Shown here: in pieces, positions 1-13,513 of the stretch
How positions within the stretch are numbered: the first letter of the stretch is position 1
How the letters are laid out: each line of letters begins with the position of its first letter
From: Mayamaea pseudoterrestris
Lineage: Eukaryota > Bacillariophyta > Bacillariophyceae > Sellaphorales > Sellaphoraceae
Assembly: GCA_027923505.1 (NCBI GenBank)
Contig: BROI01000031.1
Coordinates: 1-64,000, forward strand
Direction: 5' to 3'
DNA: 64,000 nucleotides
Notes under the pieces: model-generated
What the model saw: the letters and a program-made list of their open reading frames with translations, nothing else
Databases searched by the model: none
Told to the model about the DNA's origin: nothing
Program-made: the position numbers and the translations under genes

Positions 1-2091
1 ATTGATGGCTGGCAGCTGACTGGCATTGTATCTTGATGTAGAAAGTGCATTGCATTCATCTATAGCCCATGTAGTCTCCAAGTTATGTGAGTGGGACTGC
101 CTGGAATTTGTGGCCGCAGGCTTTGTCCATAGTAGCAGGCTCCCGTGACCCACTCCAACAGCCACTAATGTGCCCATTGATGGCTGGCAGCTGACAGGCA
201 TTGTTTCATGATGTAGAAAGTGCAATGCATTCATCTATAGCCCATGTAGTCTCCAAGTTCTGCGAGTGGGACTGCCCAAATTTTGTGGCCCAGGCTTGTC
301 CATAGTAGCAGGCTCCCGTGACCCACTCCAACAGCCACTAATGTGCCCATTGTTGGCTGGCAGCTGACAGGCATTGTTTCATGATGTAGAAAGTGCAATG
401 CATTCATCTATAGCCCATGTAGTCTCGAAGTTCTGTGAGTGGGACTGCCCAAATTTTGTGGCCCCAGGCTTGTCCATAGTAGCAGGCTCCCGTGACCCAC
501 TCCAACAGGCAAAAATGTGCCCATTGATGGCTGGCAGCTGACAGGCATTGCTTCATGATGTAGAAAGTGCAATGCATTCATCTACAGCCCATGTAGTCTC
601 GAAGTTCTGCGAGTGGGAGTGCCCGAATTTTGTGGCCCCAGGCTTGTCCATAGTAGCAGGCTCCCGTGACCCACTCCAACAGCCACTAATGTGCCCATTG
701 ATGGCTGGCAGCTGCAGCTGACAGGCATTGCTTCATGATGTAGAAAGTGCAATGCACTCATCTACAGCCCATGTAGTCTCGAAGTTCGGAGGTTCTGTCA
801 AATTGGGACTGCCCAAATTTTGTAGCCCCCAGGCTTCCATTGGCTCCCGTGCCCCTAAGCCTCCTAATGTGCCCATTGATGGCTGGCAGCTGCAGCATGA
901 CAGGCATTTGAGCCTGTCATGTAGAAAGTGCAATGCACTCATCTACAGCCCATGTAGTCTCGTTCTACAGTGGGAGTGGCCGAATATTTTGGCCCCAGGC
1001 TTGTCCATAGTAGCAGGTCTACCCGCGACTAATGCGCCCATATGGCTGGCATATGCTCGCTGACAGGCATTGTATCTTGATGTAGAAAGTGCATTGCATT
1101 CATCTATAGCCCATGTAGTCTCCAAGTTCTGTGAGTGGGACTGCCTAAATTTCGAGGCCCAGGGCTTTGTCCGTAGCAGCAGGCTCCCGTGACCCACTCC
1201 AACAGGCAAATATGTGTACATTGATGGCTGGCAGCTGACAGGTATTGTTTTATGATGTAGAAAGTGCAATGCATTCATCTATAGCCCATGTAGTCTCCAA
1301 GTTCTGTGAGTGGGACTGCCTGAATTTTGTGGCCCCAGGCTTGTCCAAAGTAGCAGGCTCCTGTGACCCACTCCAACAACCACTAATGTGCCCATTGATG
1401 GCTGGCAGCTAAAGCAGCTGACAGGATTGTATCTGGATGTAGAAAGTGCAATGCATTCAATAATAGCCCATGTAGTCTCCAAGTTCTGCGAGTGGGACTG
1501 CCTGAATTTTGTGGCCCCAGGCTTGTCCATAGTAGCAGGCTCCCGTGACCCACTCCAACAGGCAAAAATGTGCCCATTGTTGGCTGGCAGCTGACAGGCA
1601 TTGTTTCATGATGTAGAAAGTGCAATGCATTCAATTATAGCCCATGTAGTCTCCAAGTTCTGCGAGTGGGACTGCCTGAATTTTGTGGCCCCAGGCTTGT
1701 CCATAGTAGCAGGCTCCCGTGACCCACTCCAACAGCCACTAATGTGCCCATTGTTGGCTGGCAGCTGACAGGCATTGTATCTTGATGTAGAAAGTGCAAT
1801 GCATTCATCTATAGCCCATGTAGTCTCCAAGTTCTGCGAGTGGGACTGCCTGAATTTTGTGGCCCCAGGCTTGTCCATAGTAGCAGGCTCCCGTGACCCA
1901 CTCCAACAGCCACTAATGTGCCCATTGATGGCTGGCAGCTGACAGGCATTGTTTCATGATGTAGAAAGTGCAATGCATTCATCTATAGCCCATGTAGTCT
2001 CCAAGTTCTGTGAGTGGGACTGCCTGAATTTTGTGGCCCCAGGCTTGTCCATAGTAGCAGGCTCCCATGACCCACTCCAACAGCCACTAAT
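1..2091. repeat. Satellite A, tandem array of about 174-bp monomers
   Basis: About twelve head-to-tail monomers. The landmark ATTGATGGCTGGCAGCTGAC recurs at 1, 176, 349 (as ATTGTTGG), 523 and 697, giving steps of 173 to 175 bases. Monomers differ by scattered substitutions and small indels, and two near 780-1060 are more divergent. The array runs off the left edge. Open frames inside it simply follow the repeat. The strongest symmetric motif I see is the 8-bp palindrome AATGCATT. The family is not recognisable by name. The monomer length is nucleosome-like, as in many centromeric satellites. Confidence 0.95.
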
Positions 2092-2611
2092 TGACACAAT
2101 ATTATTGAGTTGAGTTGACCTGCGTCTCATGACAAGACGGTTAGCTACCTGTGTTTTGTATGCATTTAATCCTGTGCAGGGTTGAGTCACACTTGTGACC
2201 GAATCCTCACATACATGAGTGAAATCGCTGAGGATCGAGGCGTGAACCTCGACCGTGAACCCAGTGAGAACGAGAAAGAAGCGCACGAGTAGAGTAGCGA
2301 GTAACATGCACTGTTGTTGTGTAAGAAAGGACTTGCGGAAAGCGAGGTATTCACTATCATGGTTGCGATTACTGCGGAAGCTTTGCAGCTTCTCTGCACG
2401 AACGTTTTCGGATGAGACATCCAAGAAGCATTCTTGTTTTGGAATGTAACCACCACTACCCAGATGTTGAGATTGACCAGCTGGAGCAATTTGAAAAATT
2501 CATCTAAGCCCCTGGGTGGACTGCCCCCCCAGAGCCGCCATCCCAGCTGGCGTTGAGCACCTGAAGGAACGCAACCCACAGGACAGCCCCCACAAGCAGC
2601 CGCCGCCCCAG
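2092..2611. mobile_element. LTR-like fragment inserted in satellite A
   Basis: The first roughly 220 bases (2092-2311) match the left part of the LTRs at 8509 and 13514, beginning TGACACAATATTATTGAG, with only a couple of differences seen. The following 300 bases are neither that LTR nor satellite, and I do not recognise them. Satellite A resumes near 2612. This is a fossil fragment of the same Ty1/copia family or a sister subfamily, incomplete and older than the downstream copies. Confidence 0.75.
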
Positions 2612-3239
2612 CTACAGGCATTGCTTCATGATGTAGAAGTGCAATGCACTCATCTACAGCCCATGTAGTCTCGGGAAGTTCTCCGAGTGGGAGTGCTAAA
2701 TTTTGTGGCCCCAGGTTGTCCATAGTAGCAGGCTTTACTCCAACAGCACTAATGTGCCCATTGATGGTGAGTGACAGGATTGTATCTTGATGCAGAAATA
2801 GTGATTCATCTATAGCCCATGTAGTCTCCAAGTTCTGTGAGTGGGACTGCCTAAATTTTGAGGCCCAGGGCTTTGTCCATAGCAGCAGGCTCCCGTGACC
2901 CACTCCAACAGGCAAATATGTGTACATTGATGGCTGGCAGCTGACAGGTATTGGTTCATGATGTAGAAAGTGCAATGCATTCATCTATAGCCCATGTAGT
3001 CTCCAAGTTCTGTGAGTGGGACTGCCTGAATTTTGTGGCCTCGGCTTGTCCATGTAGCAGGCTCCCATGACCCACTCCAACAGCCACTAATGTGCCCATT
3101 GTTGGCTGGGCAGTGACAGGATTGTTCATGATGTAGAAAGTGCAATGTATTCAATTATAGCCCATGTAGTCTCCAGTTCTGCGAGTGGGACTGTTTAAAT
3201 TTTGTGGGTCTTCAGGTTTATCCATAGCAGCACGTTCCC
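2612..3239. repeat. Satellite A, right-hand degraded block
   Basis: Monomers of satellite A resume after the LTR fragment. Compared with 1-2091 they carry many short losses, so the period is shortened and irregular. The right boundary is vague: faint similarity to the monomer (TTTATCCATAGCAGCA, then GGTTGGCAGC) continues to about 3280, where retroelement sequence begins. The degradation may be real decay at an array edge or poor consensus quality. Confidence 0.8.
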
Positions 3240-6200
3240 ACCAGAAGGCACATCACGCCATTGGTTGGTTGGCAGCGGGAGCGTCTGACCAAGGCAATCG
3301 CCAAGCTCCATGGCTGTTCTAACGTCGCTCGCAGCAAGTACGTACCAGTCACGGAAGAAGAGAAGGAAGAATTCGAGAATCAGCAAATCTTCATGTACAC
3401 TGCGTTTCGCAATTGTCTCGAAGTCCCTGGACACCAGTCGCTCCTAATGAAGTACGGTGACAAGTCCGGACGCTCAGAGCTGTTCTATCGCGAACTTCGC
3501 GACCAAGTTTGGTTCCGGCGAGTTAGCTACCATCCAAGCGAACGAACTGCAAGCCAAGCTTGCGCGATCGCTTAGGTTCGCCGACCGACACACAAGTTCC
3601 TAAACTACATGAACAGCTCATGAAGAATTAGTTCCGTCCTGGCGGATGACAAGAAGAAGTACTACTGGCTCCGAGCTGCAGTGGAAGGCGACGAAGAATT
3701 CGGTTCCCACGTGCCCACCAGACTCATTTGAACGACGACGCATCATCAGCGCAAACGGTGACCCAGACGCCGTCACGTGAAGATTATGACTGTCTTTTCG
3801 ATCGCGCGCGCTCTTGCGCGTCGAGAGCAAGCAAGGGCAAGAAGAACGCCGACAGCCAAGCGAACAACGCCGAACACTTCCAGGCAAGGACGTGGTAATG
3901 GACGCGGTTCCGGTCGTGGTGGAGGACGCGGGCGCCAAGGCGGACGCGGCGGTGGACGAGGTGGACGTGGTTCCTGGGCGAGCCGTGGTTCCGGAGGACG
4001 AGGCTCTTCCGCGCCACTACCAGCAGCCGGTACGCAAGCGCATCGGGAACGATTCCCTGGTGATTATCTGAACTTTGAACAGTTGTTGCAGACCCCTGGT
4101 CTACATTCGTCAGGTGAACGACTCGGCCGACTTAACGAGGACGAATACGCTCAGCTCATGGCTCGACGCGAAGCCGTCCCAAGACCCGCCACGACAAGAC
4201 GCGCGAACAATGGCAACCGTGCGAATAACCAGCAGTCACAAGCGGCTGCCTCGGTGCCTGGTACAATCTTGTATCAGAATGACGCTGTCTCGATTGCCCC
4301 GACGACAGCCACTCAAGGTGCACCGGATGACATGATTAGATCTTTCCTTGCGAACGCCGCGTCGTCTCGCACTCAAGCTGCGAATAACACCCAGCAAGAG
4401 TTTATGGGAAGCGACGGCCGCCGGTACCGCGCAATGGTATCGGTGCGCTACACTGTGAATCGAGCTCGCAGCAACGAGACCCGCCAAGGATCGCTGATTG
4501 ACGGCGGTGCGAACGGTGGACTCGCTGGAAGCGATATGAGAATCTTGAGTACTACCAACCACACGTGTAACGTGACAGGTTTGAGCGACCACACGGTTCG
4601 CGACCTCCAAGTCGGAACTGGCGTCGCATTGATTGAGACTCGGACTGGACCCATTATCGGTCAGTTCAACCAGTATGCTTTGTACGACGGTGCTGAATCC
4701 ATTCATGCACCATCGCAGCTTCGTTCGTTCGGCCATCTGATCGACGACGTCGCTCGCTCCCAGAATGGAGCACAAGCCATTGTCACCAGTTGTGGCAAGA
4801 CCATCCCCTTGGCGATCCGTGACGGCTTGCCTCGTATGGATATGCGTCCACCGACGGACGCAGAGTTGGAAATGTATCCGACGGTCATTTTCTCTGCGGA
4901 CACCCTTTGGGATCCGGCGGAGTTGGATAATGAATGGAACGAAGAAGAACTTGAGTTTAATCGTCAACGGCCAATTGGAAGAAGCCCACGGTTTCGTCGA
5001 CGCCCGCATGGATGACTTCGGCGACGCCACCTACCGGAACAACATGAACTCAGTGGAACGTGTGGTGCAGTATGTCGATCGCAATCAGGCTGATACGACG
5101 CGCCAAGCCAATGCACGACGCATAATGCCACAAGAACCTGACTACCAAGCGCTTCGACCCTACCTTGGCTACACGCCACTTGAACGAGTCAAGCGCACCA
5201 TTAAGAATACGACACAGCTTTTCCGTGCATCGGCACACACCCCATTTCGCCAACACTTTAAGTCGCGATTCCCTGCCGCCAATGTGGTTCGTTTCCATGA
5301 CGATACGGCGACAGATACCTGGTTTTCCAAGGAAGCCGCCTTTAACGACGGAATCCGCGGCCATGGCGGATGCAAGATGATGCAACTGTTCGTCGGCAAG
5401 AAGAGTCTGCTGACGAGGGGATACCCACTGAGAACCGAGAGTGACATGCCCATGGCGCTCGAAGACTTCATTCGAGACATTGGCGCTCCCGACTTGCTCA
5501 TTAGCGATAACTCGCGAGTGCAGCTCGGGAAGCAAGTTGAAACCTTGTTGCGATTCTACGCGATTCGTGACCAACAGAGCGAGCCCGGATACCAGAACCA
5601 GAACCCTGCCGAGCGTCGCATCCAAGAAGTCAAGTCATCAGTCCAGAACATCATGAACCGTACGGGCGCACCCGCTGGAGCCTGGCTCCTATGCGCACTG
5701 TACGTAATCGCCTTATTCAACAATCTGGCGACCGAGTCCCTCAACTGGAAGACCCCTACTGAAGCCGCCTTCAACCGAGTACCCGACATTTCGCCGTTCC
5801 TGCAGTTCAAGTTCTGGGAACGAGTCCTGTACGAAGCTGGAGCCGACGAGCCGCCGACATTTCCTCACACCAAGGAAGCAGCAGGACGCTGGGTCGGCAT
5901 TGCAGAGAACAAGGGTGACATCCTCACGTACCAAGTTCGATCCGATCGGACTGGAATGGTTGTCGTCCGATCCAACGTTCGTCCCTTCTCCGAAGGGCGT
6001 AACCTACGCGCTGAAGCTGAAAGCGCTCCTGAACCCGAGTCCGAACGACCACTGTTCGCGGAACCTGTCTTCGACGCGCGCCCCGCGCGTGAACGAGTCC
6101 AAGTCGAAACTGTCGACGAGTTTGACGATGAGTATGACCTAGTCGGTCCGGTGTTTGAACACGACCTTACACCGACCCCAGCGCCTGATTCTGGGGGAAC

Positions 6201-8508
6201 CGTGGATGAAGACGCATTCACGTTGGAAAGCGCTGCCGAGTTAGCCGGTTTGGATCCTGACGGACCCATGCCGTCCTTTACTCCGGCTGAACTGATGGGA
6301 CGCACTGTCCTTCTTGACGAGGAAGACGGCTCCACGCGACGTTACAAGGTTATCGAGCAACTGAACGATCGCGATGAAGCCAACCACAAGATCATCAAGT
6401 TCCGATTGAGTCTCGGAGACGGCGACGTCGACGAGCTTATTACCAATGAACTAGCCGATCCGTGAGCGGCAAGATTCTTTACGACTGGGGGACGATGACA
6501 ACGACGACCAGTACTACAAGTTTGATTTCATTGACGGACATGAAGGTCCACTGACACAAGCCGACGCTACGTATCGCGGCTCATCCTACAACTTGCTCAT
6601 CCAATGGGCAAATGGCGAGAAGACCTGGGAGCCACTCGCATTGATTATCAAGTCCGACCCTGTGACCGTTGCCGAGTACGGCAAGCGCAAGGGTATGCTG
6701 GACAAGGATGGATGGAAGCGCTTGAAGCGCATGGCAGGACGCACTAAAATGTTTAACCGCATGTGCAAGGCTGCAAAGAAGAACCGTGTCCAAGAAGCGC
6801 GTTTCAAGTTTGGCGTTCAAGTTCCTAATACCTGGAAGGAAGCGAACCGCCTCGACGCTGCTAATGGAAACACCCTGTGGGCTGACGCCGTCAAGACTGA
6901 GATGGAGCAGCTACACGAGTACGACACTTTCATCGACAAGGGCATTGGTGCCTTCATGGAAAGTGACTGGAAGCGCATCAACGCGCATCTTGTTTTCGAC
7001 TGCAAGAACGATCTACGACGTAAGGCCCGACTCGTCGCCGGGGGACATTTGACCGCTCCGCCCAAGGACTCCGCCTACTCCGGCGTTGTATCTATGCGAA
7101 GCATTCGAACCATAGCACTGTTAGCTGAACTGAACGACCTCAAGTTTTGGGCTGCCGATGTCGGTAACGCCTACCTCGAGGCCAAGACCAAGGAAAAGGT
7201 CTACATTGTTGCCGGTCCCGAGTTTGGACCATTGGAAGGCCATACCTTGGTCATCTACAAGGCACTTTACGGATTGCGCACTTCTGGCGCGCGTTGGCAT
7301 GAGCACTTTGCCGACACACTCCGCGACATTGGATTCTACCCAAGCTACGCGGACCCTGACGTCTGGATGAAAGACTGTGGCACTCACTACGAGTACGTCG
7401 GCGTGTTCGTCGACGATCTGGCTATGGCCATGAAAGATCCACAAGCCTTCACGGACCTCCTCAAGGAGAAGTACAAGTACAAGTTGAAGGGCGTCGGCGA
7501 CATCAAGTACCACCTTGGAGCCGACTTCTATCGGGTGCCGGATGGAACCCTCTGCATGAGCGCGAAGACCTACGTCGGTCGCATGCTCAAGAACTACGAA
7601 ACCATGTTTGGCGAGAAGCCACGCAAGCGCAAGTCACCGCTTGACGACGGGGACCACCCCGAACTTGACCTAACCGAAGAGCTGGATGCCCGTGGCATTC
7701 AACAGTACCAGTCTCTTATCGGTGCCCTCCAGTGGGCAGTGACCCTATGTCGACTTGACATTCATTGTGCCGTAATGACACTTGGCCGATTCCGCTGCGC
7801 CCCGCGCCGTGGACACCTGGACCGAGCCAAGCGAGTCTGCGGTTACCTAGCTGAGTACCCTGATGCGGCGATTCGTTTCCGGACGAAGATCGTCGATCAC
7901 GGGGAACCTACCAAGTATGATTGGTTGCAATCGGTCTACGGCAACTCAAGCGAAGAGCTTCCGTGGAACATGCCGATCCCGAAGGGCAAGCCTGTGCAAC
8001 TAACTACCTTTATGGACGCGAACCTGTACCATGATTACACTACTGGACGTTCCGCAATGGGAGTCCTGCATTTCCTGAACCAGACGCCCGTCGAATGGTT
8101 CTGCAAGCGTCAGAATACTGTTGAGACTGCAACGTACGGATCCGAGTTCGTCGTCGCCAAGACCGCGACGGAACAGATTATGGATTTCCGATACTCCCTA
8201 CGCATGTTGGGAGTTCCTTTGAGTGGACCAGCCTGGATGTTCGGCGACAACGAAAGTGTCAAGAAGTCGTCAACGATCCCGCACTCCACACTTTCTAAGC
8301 GACACAATGCGCTCGCCTACCACCGAGTTCGCGAGGCCATTGCAAGCAATGTTCTGTACTTTGAGCACATCTTCGGCAAGCAGAACGTCGCCGACGTTCT
8401 TACCAAGTTCTTGCCGCATGCCACGTTCCGACCCCTGATCATTCCGATTCTTTTCTGGAAGGGTGATACGGCAAACCGATCGTTGTCACAAGCCTAGATC
8501 AAGGGGGA
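3240..8508 (+). mobile_element. Ty1/copia retrotransposon (CoDi-like), copy 1 internal region
   Basis: Fossil of the diatom CoDi branch of Ty1/copia. The parts lie in the usual copia order: gag-like region about 3261-4470, with a Gly/Arg-rich stretch near 3890-4020; protease-like region about 4490-4900, with an IDGGAN motif; integrase core about 5050-5870; reverse transcriptase about 6840-7900, with an FVDD catalytic motif; and RNase H about 8010-8430. Integrase ahead of reverse transcriptase is diagnostic of copia rather than gypsy. A polypurine tract, AAGGGGGA at 8501-8508, abuts the LTR that follows. The copy is broken, with perhaps two to four interruptions, though some frame changes could be the read-through this family uses. 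No LTR is seen directly on its left; satellite A abuts it. It is young, nearly identical to copy 2. Confidence 0.92.
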
Positions 8509-8837
8509 TGACACAATATTATTGAGTTGAGTTGACCTGCGTCTTATGACAAGACGGTTAGCTACCTGTGTTTTGTATGCATTTAATCCTGTGCAGGGTT
8601 GAGTCACACTTGTGACCGAATCCTCACATACATGAGTGAAATCGCTGACGATCGAGGCGTGAACCTCGACCGTGAACCCAGTGAGAACGAGAAAGAAGCG
8701 CACGAGTAGAGTAGCGAGTAACATGCACTATTCTAGCAATTGAGTTTGTTTGTTTGCTTTACGCTGGACGAAGAGGTTGATCGCTCCGAGTCCATTGTAG
8801 TCGCTGGAATAAAGGTTCGTCTGATATTATCGTGTCA
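8509..8837 (+). repeat. LTR shared by both copia copies (329 bp)
   Basis: Starts TGACACAATATTATTGAG and ends GATATTATCGTGTCA, so the ends are the inverted TGACAC/GTGTCA typical of LTRs. A polypurine tract precedes it at 8501-8508. It appears identical to the LTR at 13514-13842. It serves as the right LTR of copy 1 and the left LTR of copy 2, the arrangement expected after recombination between LTRs or tandem amplification. Confidence 0.95.
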
Positions 8838-11800
8838 AAGGGCAAGAAGAACGCCGACAGCCAAGCGAACAACGCCGAACACTTCCAGGCAAGGACGTGG
8901 TAATGGACGCGGTTCCGGTCGTGGTGGAGGACGCGGGCGCCAAGGCGGACGCGGCGGTGGACGAGGTGGACGTGGTTCCTGGGCGAGCCGTGGTTCCGGA
9001 GGACGAGGCTCTTCCGCGCCACTACCAGCAGCCGGTACGCAAGCGCATCGGGAACGATTCCCTGGTGATTATCTGAACTTTGAACAGTTGTTGCAGACCC
9101 CTGGTCTACATTCGTCAGGTGAACGACTCGGCCGACTTAACGAGGACGAATACGCTCAGCTCATGGCTCGACGCGAAGCCGTCCCAAGACCCGCCACGAC
9201 AAGACGCGCGAACAATGGCAACCGTGCGAATAACCAGCAGTCACAAGCGGCTGCCTCGGTGCCTGGTACAATCTTGTATCAGAATGACGCTGTCTCGATT
9301 GCCCCGACGACAGCCACTCAAGGTGCACCGGATGACATGATTAGATCTTTCCTTGCGAACGCCGCGTCGTCTCGCACTCAAGCTGCGAATAACACCCAGC
9401 AAGAGTTTATGGGAAGCGACGGCCGCCGGTACCGCGCAATGGTATCGGTGCGCTACACTGTGAATCGAGCTCGCAGCAACGAGACCCGCCAAGGATCGCT
9501 GATTGACGGCGGTGCGAACGGTGGACTCGCTGGAAGCGATATGAGAATCTTGAGTACTACCAACCACACGTGTAACGTGACAGGTTTGAGCGACCACACG
9601 GTTCGCGACCTCCAAGTCGGAACTGGCGTCGCATTGATTGAGACTCGGACTGGACCCATTATCGGTCAGTTCAACCAGTATGCTTTGTACGACGGTGCTG
9701 AATCCATTCATGCACCATCGCAGCTTCGTTCGTTCGGCCATCTGATCGACGACGTCGCTCGCTCCCAGAATGGAGCACAAGCCATTGTCACCAGTTGTGG
9801 CAAGACCATCCCCTTGGCGATCCGTGACGGCTTGCCTCGTATGGATATGCGTCCACCGACGGACGCAGAGTTGGAAATGTATCCGACGGTCATTTTCTCT
9901 GCGGACACCCTTTGGGATCCGGCGGAGTTGGATAATGAATGGAACGAAGAAGAACTTGAGTTTAATCGTCAACGGCCAATTGGAAGAAGCCCACGGTTTC
10001 GTCGACGCCCGCATGGATGACTTCGGCGACGCCACCTACCGGAACAACATGAACTCAGTGGAACGTGTGGTGCAGTATGTCGATCGCAATCAGGCTGATA
10101 CGACGCGCCAAGCCAATGCACGACGCATAATGCCACAAGAACCTGACTACCAAGCGCTTCGACCCTACCTTGGCTACACGCCACTTGAACGAGTCAAGCG
10201 CACCATTAAGAATACGACACAGCTTTTCCGTGCATCGGCACACACCCCATTTCGCCAACACTTTAAGTCGCGATTCCCTGCCGCCAATGTGGTTCGTTTC
10301 CATGACGATACGGCGACAGATACCTGGTTTTCCAAGGAAGCCGCCTTTAACGACGGAATCCGCGGCCATGGCGGATGCAAGATGATGCAACTGTTCGTCG
10401 GCAAGAAGAGTCTGCTGACGAGGGGATACCCACTGAGAACCGAGAGTGACATGCCCATGGCGCTCGAAGACTTCATTCGAGACATTGGCGCTCCCGACTT
10501 GCTCATTAGCGATAACTCGCGAGTGCAGCTCGGGAAGCAAGTTGAAACCTTGTTGCGATTCTACGCGATTCGTGACCAACAGAGCGAGCCCGGATACCAG
10601 AACCAGAACCCTGCCGAGCGTCGCATCCAAGAAGTCAAGTCATCAGTCCAGAACATCATGAACCGTACGGGCGCACCCGCTGGAGCCTGGCTCCTATGCG
10701 CACTGTACGTAATCGCCTTATTCAACAATCTGGCGACCGAGTCCCTCAACTGGAAGACCCCTACTGAAGCCGCCTTCAACCGAGTACCCGACATTTCGCC
10801 GTTCCTGCAGTTCAAGTTCTGGGAACGAGTCCTGTACGAAGCTGGAGCCGACGAGCCGCCGACATTTCCTCACACCAAGGAAGCAGCAGGACGCTGGGTC
10901 GGCATTGCAGAGAACAAGGGTGACATCCTCACGTACCAAGTTCGATCCGATCGGACTGGAATGGTTGTCGTCCGATCCAACGTTCGTCCCTTCTCCGAAG
11001 GGCGTAACCTACGCGCTGAAGCTGAAAGCGCTCCTGAACCCGAGTCCGAACGACCACTGTTCGCGGAACCTGTCTTCGACGCGCGCCCCGCGCGTGAACG
11101 AGTCCAAGTCGAAACTGTCGACGAGTTTGACGATGAGTATGACCTAGTCGGTCCGGTGTTTGAACACGACCTTACACCGACCCCAGCGCCTGATTCTGGG
11201 GGAACCGTGGATGAAGACGCATTCACGTTGGAAAGCGCTGCCGAGTTAGCCGGTTTGGATCCTGACGGACCCATGCCGTCCTTTACTCCGGCTGAACTGA
11301 TGGGACGCACTGTCCTTCTTGACGAGGAAGACGGCTCCACGCGACGTTACAAGGTTATCGAGCAACTGAACGATCGCGATGAAGCCAACCACAAGATCAT
11401 CAAGTTCCGATTGAGTCTCGGAGACGGCGACGTCGACGAGCTTATCACCAATGAACTAGCCGATCCGTGAGCGGCAAGATTCTTTACGACTGGGGGACGA
11501 TGACAACGACGACCAGTACTACAAGTTTGATTTCATTGACGGACATGAAGGTCCACTGACACAAGCCGACGCTACGTATCGCGGCTCATCCTACAACTTG
11601 CTCATCCAATGGGCAAATGGCGAGAAGACCTGGGAGCCACTCGCATTGATTATCAAGTCCGACCCTGTGACCGTTGCCGAGTACGGCAAGCGCAAGGGTA
11701 TGCTGGACAAGGATGGATGGAAGCGCTTGAAGCGCATGGCAGGACGCACTAAAATGTTTAACCGCATGTGCAAGGCTGCAAAGAAGAACCGTGTCCAAGA

Positions 11801-13513
11801 AGCGCGTTTCAAGTTTGGCGTTCAAGTTCCTAATACCTGGAAGGAAGCGAACCGCCTCGACGCTGCTAATGGAAACACCCTGTGGGCTGACGCCGTCAAG
11901 ACTGAGATGGAGCAGCTACACGAGTACGACACTTTCATCGACAAGGGCATTGGTGCCTTCATGGAAAGTGACTGGAAGCGCATCAACGCGCATCTTGTTT
12001 TCGACTGCAAGAACGATCTACGACGTAAGGCCCGACTCGTCGCCGGGGGACATTTGACCGCTCCGCCCAAGGACTCCGCCTACTCCGGCGTTGTATCTAT
12101 GCGAAGCATTCGAACCATAGCACTGTTAGCTGAACTGAACGACCTCAAGTTTTGGGCTGCCGATGTCGGTAACGCCTACCTCGAGGCCAAGACCAAGGAA
12201 AAGGTCTACATTGTTGCCGGTCCCGAGTTTGGACCATTGGAAGGCCATACCTTGGTCATCTACAAGGCACTTTACGGATTGCGCACTTCTGGCGCGCGTT
12301 GGCATGAGCACTTTGCCGACACACTCCGCGACATTGGATTCTACCCAAGCTACGCGGACCCTGACGTCTGGATGAAAGACTGTGGCACTCACTACGAGTA
12401 CGTCGGCGTGTTCGTCGACGATCTGGCTATGGCCATGAAAGATCCACAAGCCTTCACGGACCTCCTCAAGGAGAAGTACAAGTACAAGTTGAAGGGCGTC
12501 GGCGACATCAAGTACCACCTTGGAGCCGACTTCTATCGGGTGCCCGATGGAACCCTCTGCATGAGCGCGAAGACCTACGTCGGTCGCATGCTCAAGAACT
12601 ACGAAACCATGTTTGGCGAGAAGCCACGCAAGCGCAAGTCACCGCTTGACGACGGGGACCACCCCGAACTTGACCTAACCGAAGAGCTGGATGCCCGTGG
12701 CATTCAACAGTACCAGTCTCTTATCGGTGCCCTCCAGTGGGCAGTGACCCTATGTCGACTTGACATTCATTGTGCCGTAATGACACTTGGCCGATTCCGC
12801 TGCGCCCCGCGCCGTGGACACCTGGACCGAGCCAAGCGAGTCTGCGGTTACCTAGCTGAGTACCCTGATGCGGCGATTCGTTTCCGGACGAAGATCGTCG
12901 ATCACGGGGAACCTACCAAGTATGATTGGTTGCAATCGGTCTACGGCAACTCAAGCGAAGAGCTTCCGTGGAACATGCCGATCCCGAAGGGCAAGCCTGT
13001 GCAACTAACTACCTTTATGGACGCGAACCTGTACCATGATTACACTACTGGACGTTCCGCAATGGGAGTCCTGCATTTCCTGAACCAGACGCCCGTCGAA
13101 TGGTTCTGCAAGCGTCAGAATACTGTTGAGACTGCAACGTACGGATCCGAGTTCGTCGTCGCCAAGACCGCGACGGAACAGATTATGGATTTCCGATACT
13201 CCCTACGCATGTTGGGAGTTCCTTTGAGTGGACCAGCCTGGATGTTCGGCGACAACGAAAGTGTCAAGAAGTCGTCAACGATCCCGCACTCCACACTTTC
13301 TAAGCGACACAATGCGCTCGCCTACCACCGAGTTCGCGAGGCCATTGCAAGCAATGTTCTGTACTTTGAGCACATCTTCGGCAAGCAGAACGTCGCCGAC
13401 GTTCTTACCAAGTTCTTGCCGCATGCCACGTTCCGACCCCTGATCATTCCGATTCTTTTCTGGAAGGGTGATACGGCAAACCGATCGTTGTCACAAGCCT
13501 AGATCAAGGGGGA
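8838..13513 (+). mobile_element. Ty1/copia retrotransposon (CoDi-like), copy 2 internal region
   Basis: A second copy displaced by exactly 5005 bases from copy 1, for example the integrase frame at 4765 versus 9770 and the reverse transcriptase frame at 6593 versus 11598. In the stretches I compared I saw only about two base differences, so the copies separated very recently. The parts are gag-derived Gly/Arg-rich and protease-like sequence (about 8850-10020), integrase (about 10055-10880), reverse transcriptase (about 11845-12905) and RNase H (about 13010-13440). A polypurine tract lies at 13506-13513. The copy is broken and incomplete, with about as many breaks as copy 1. Confidence 0.92.
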
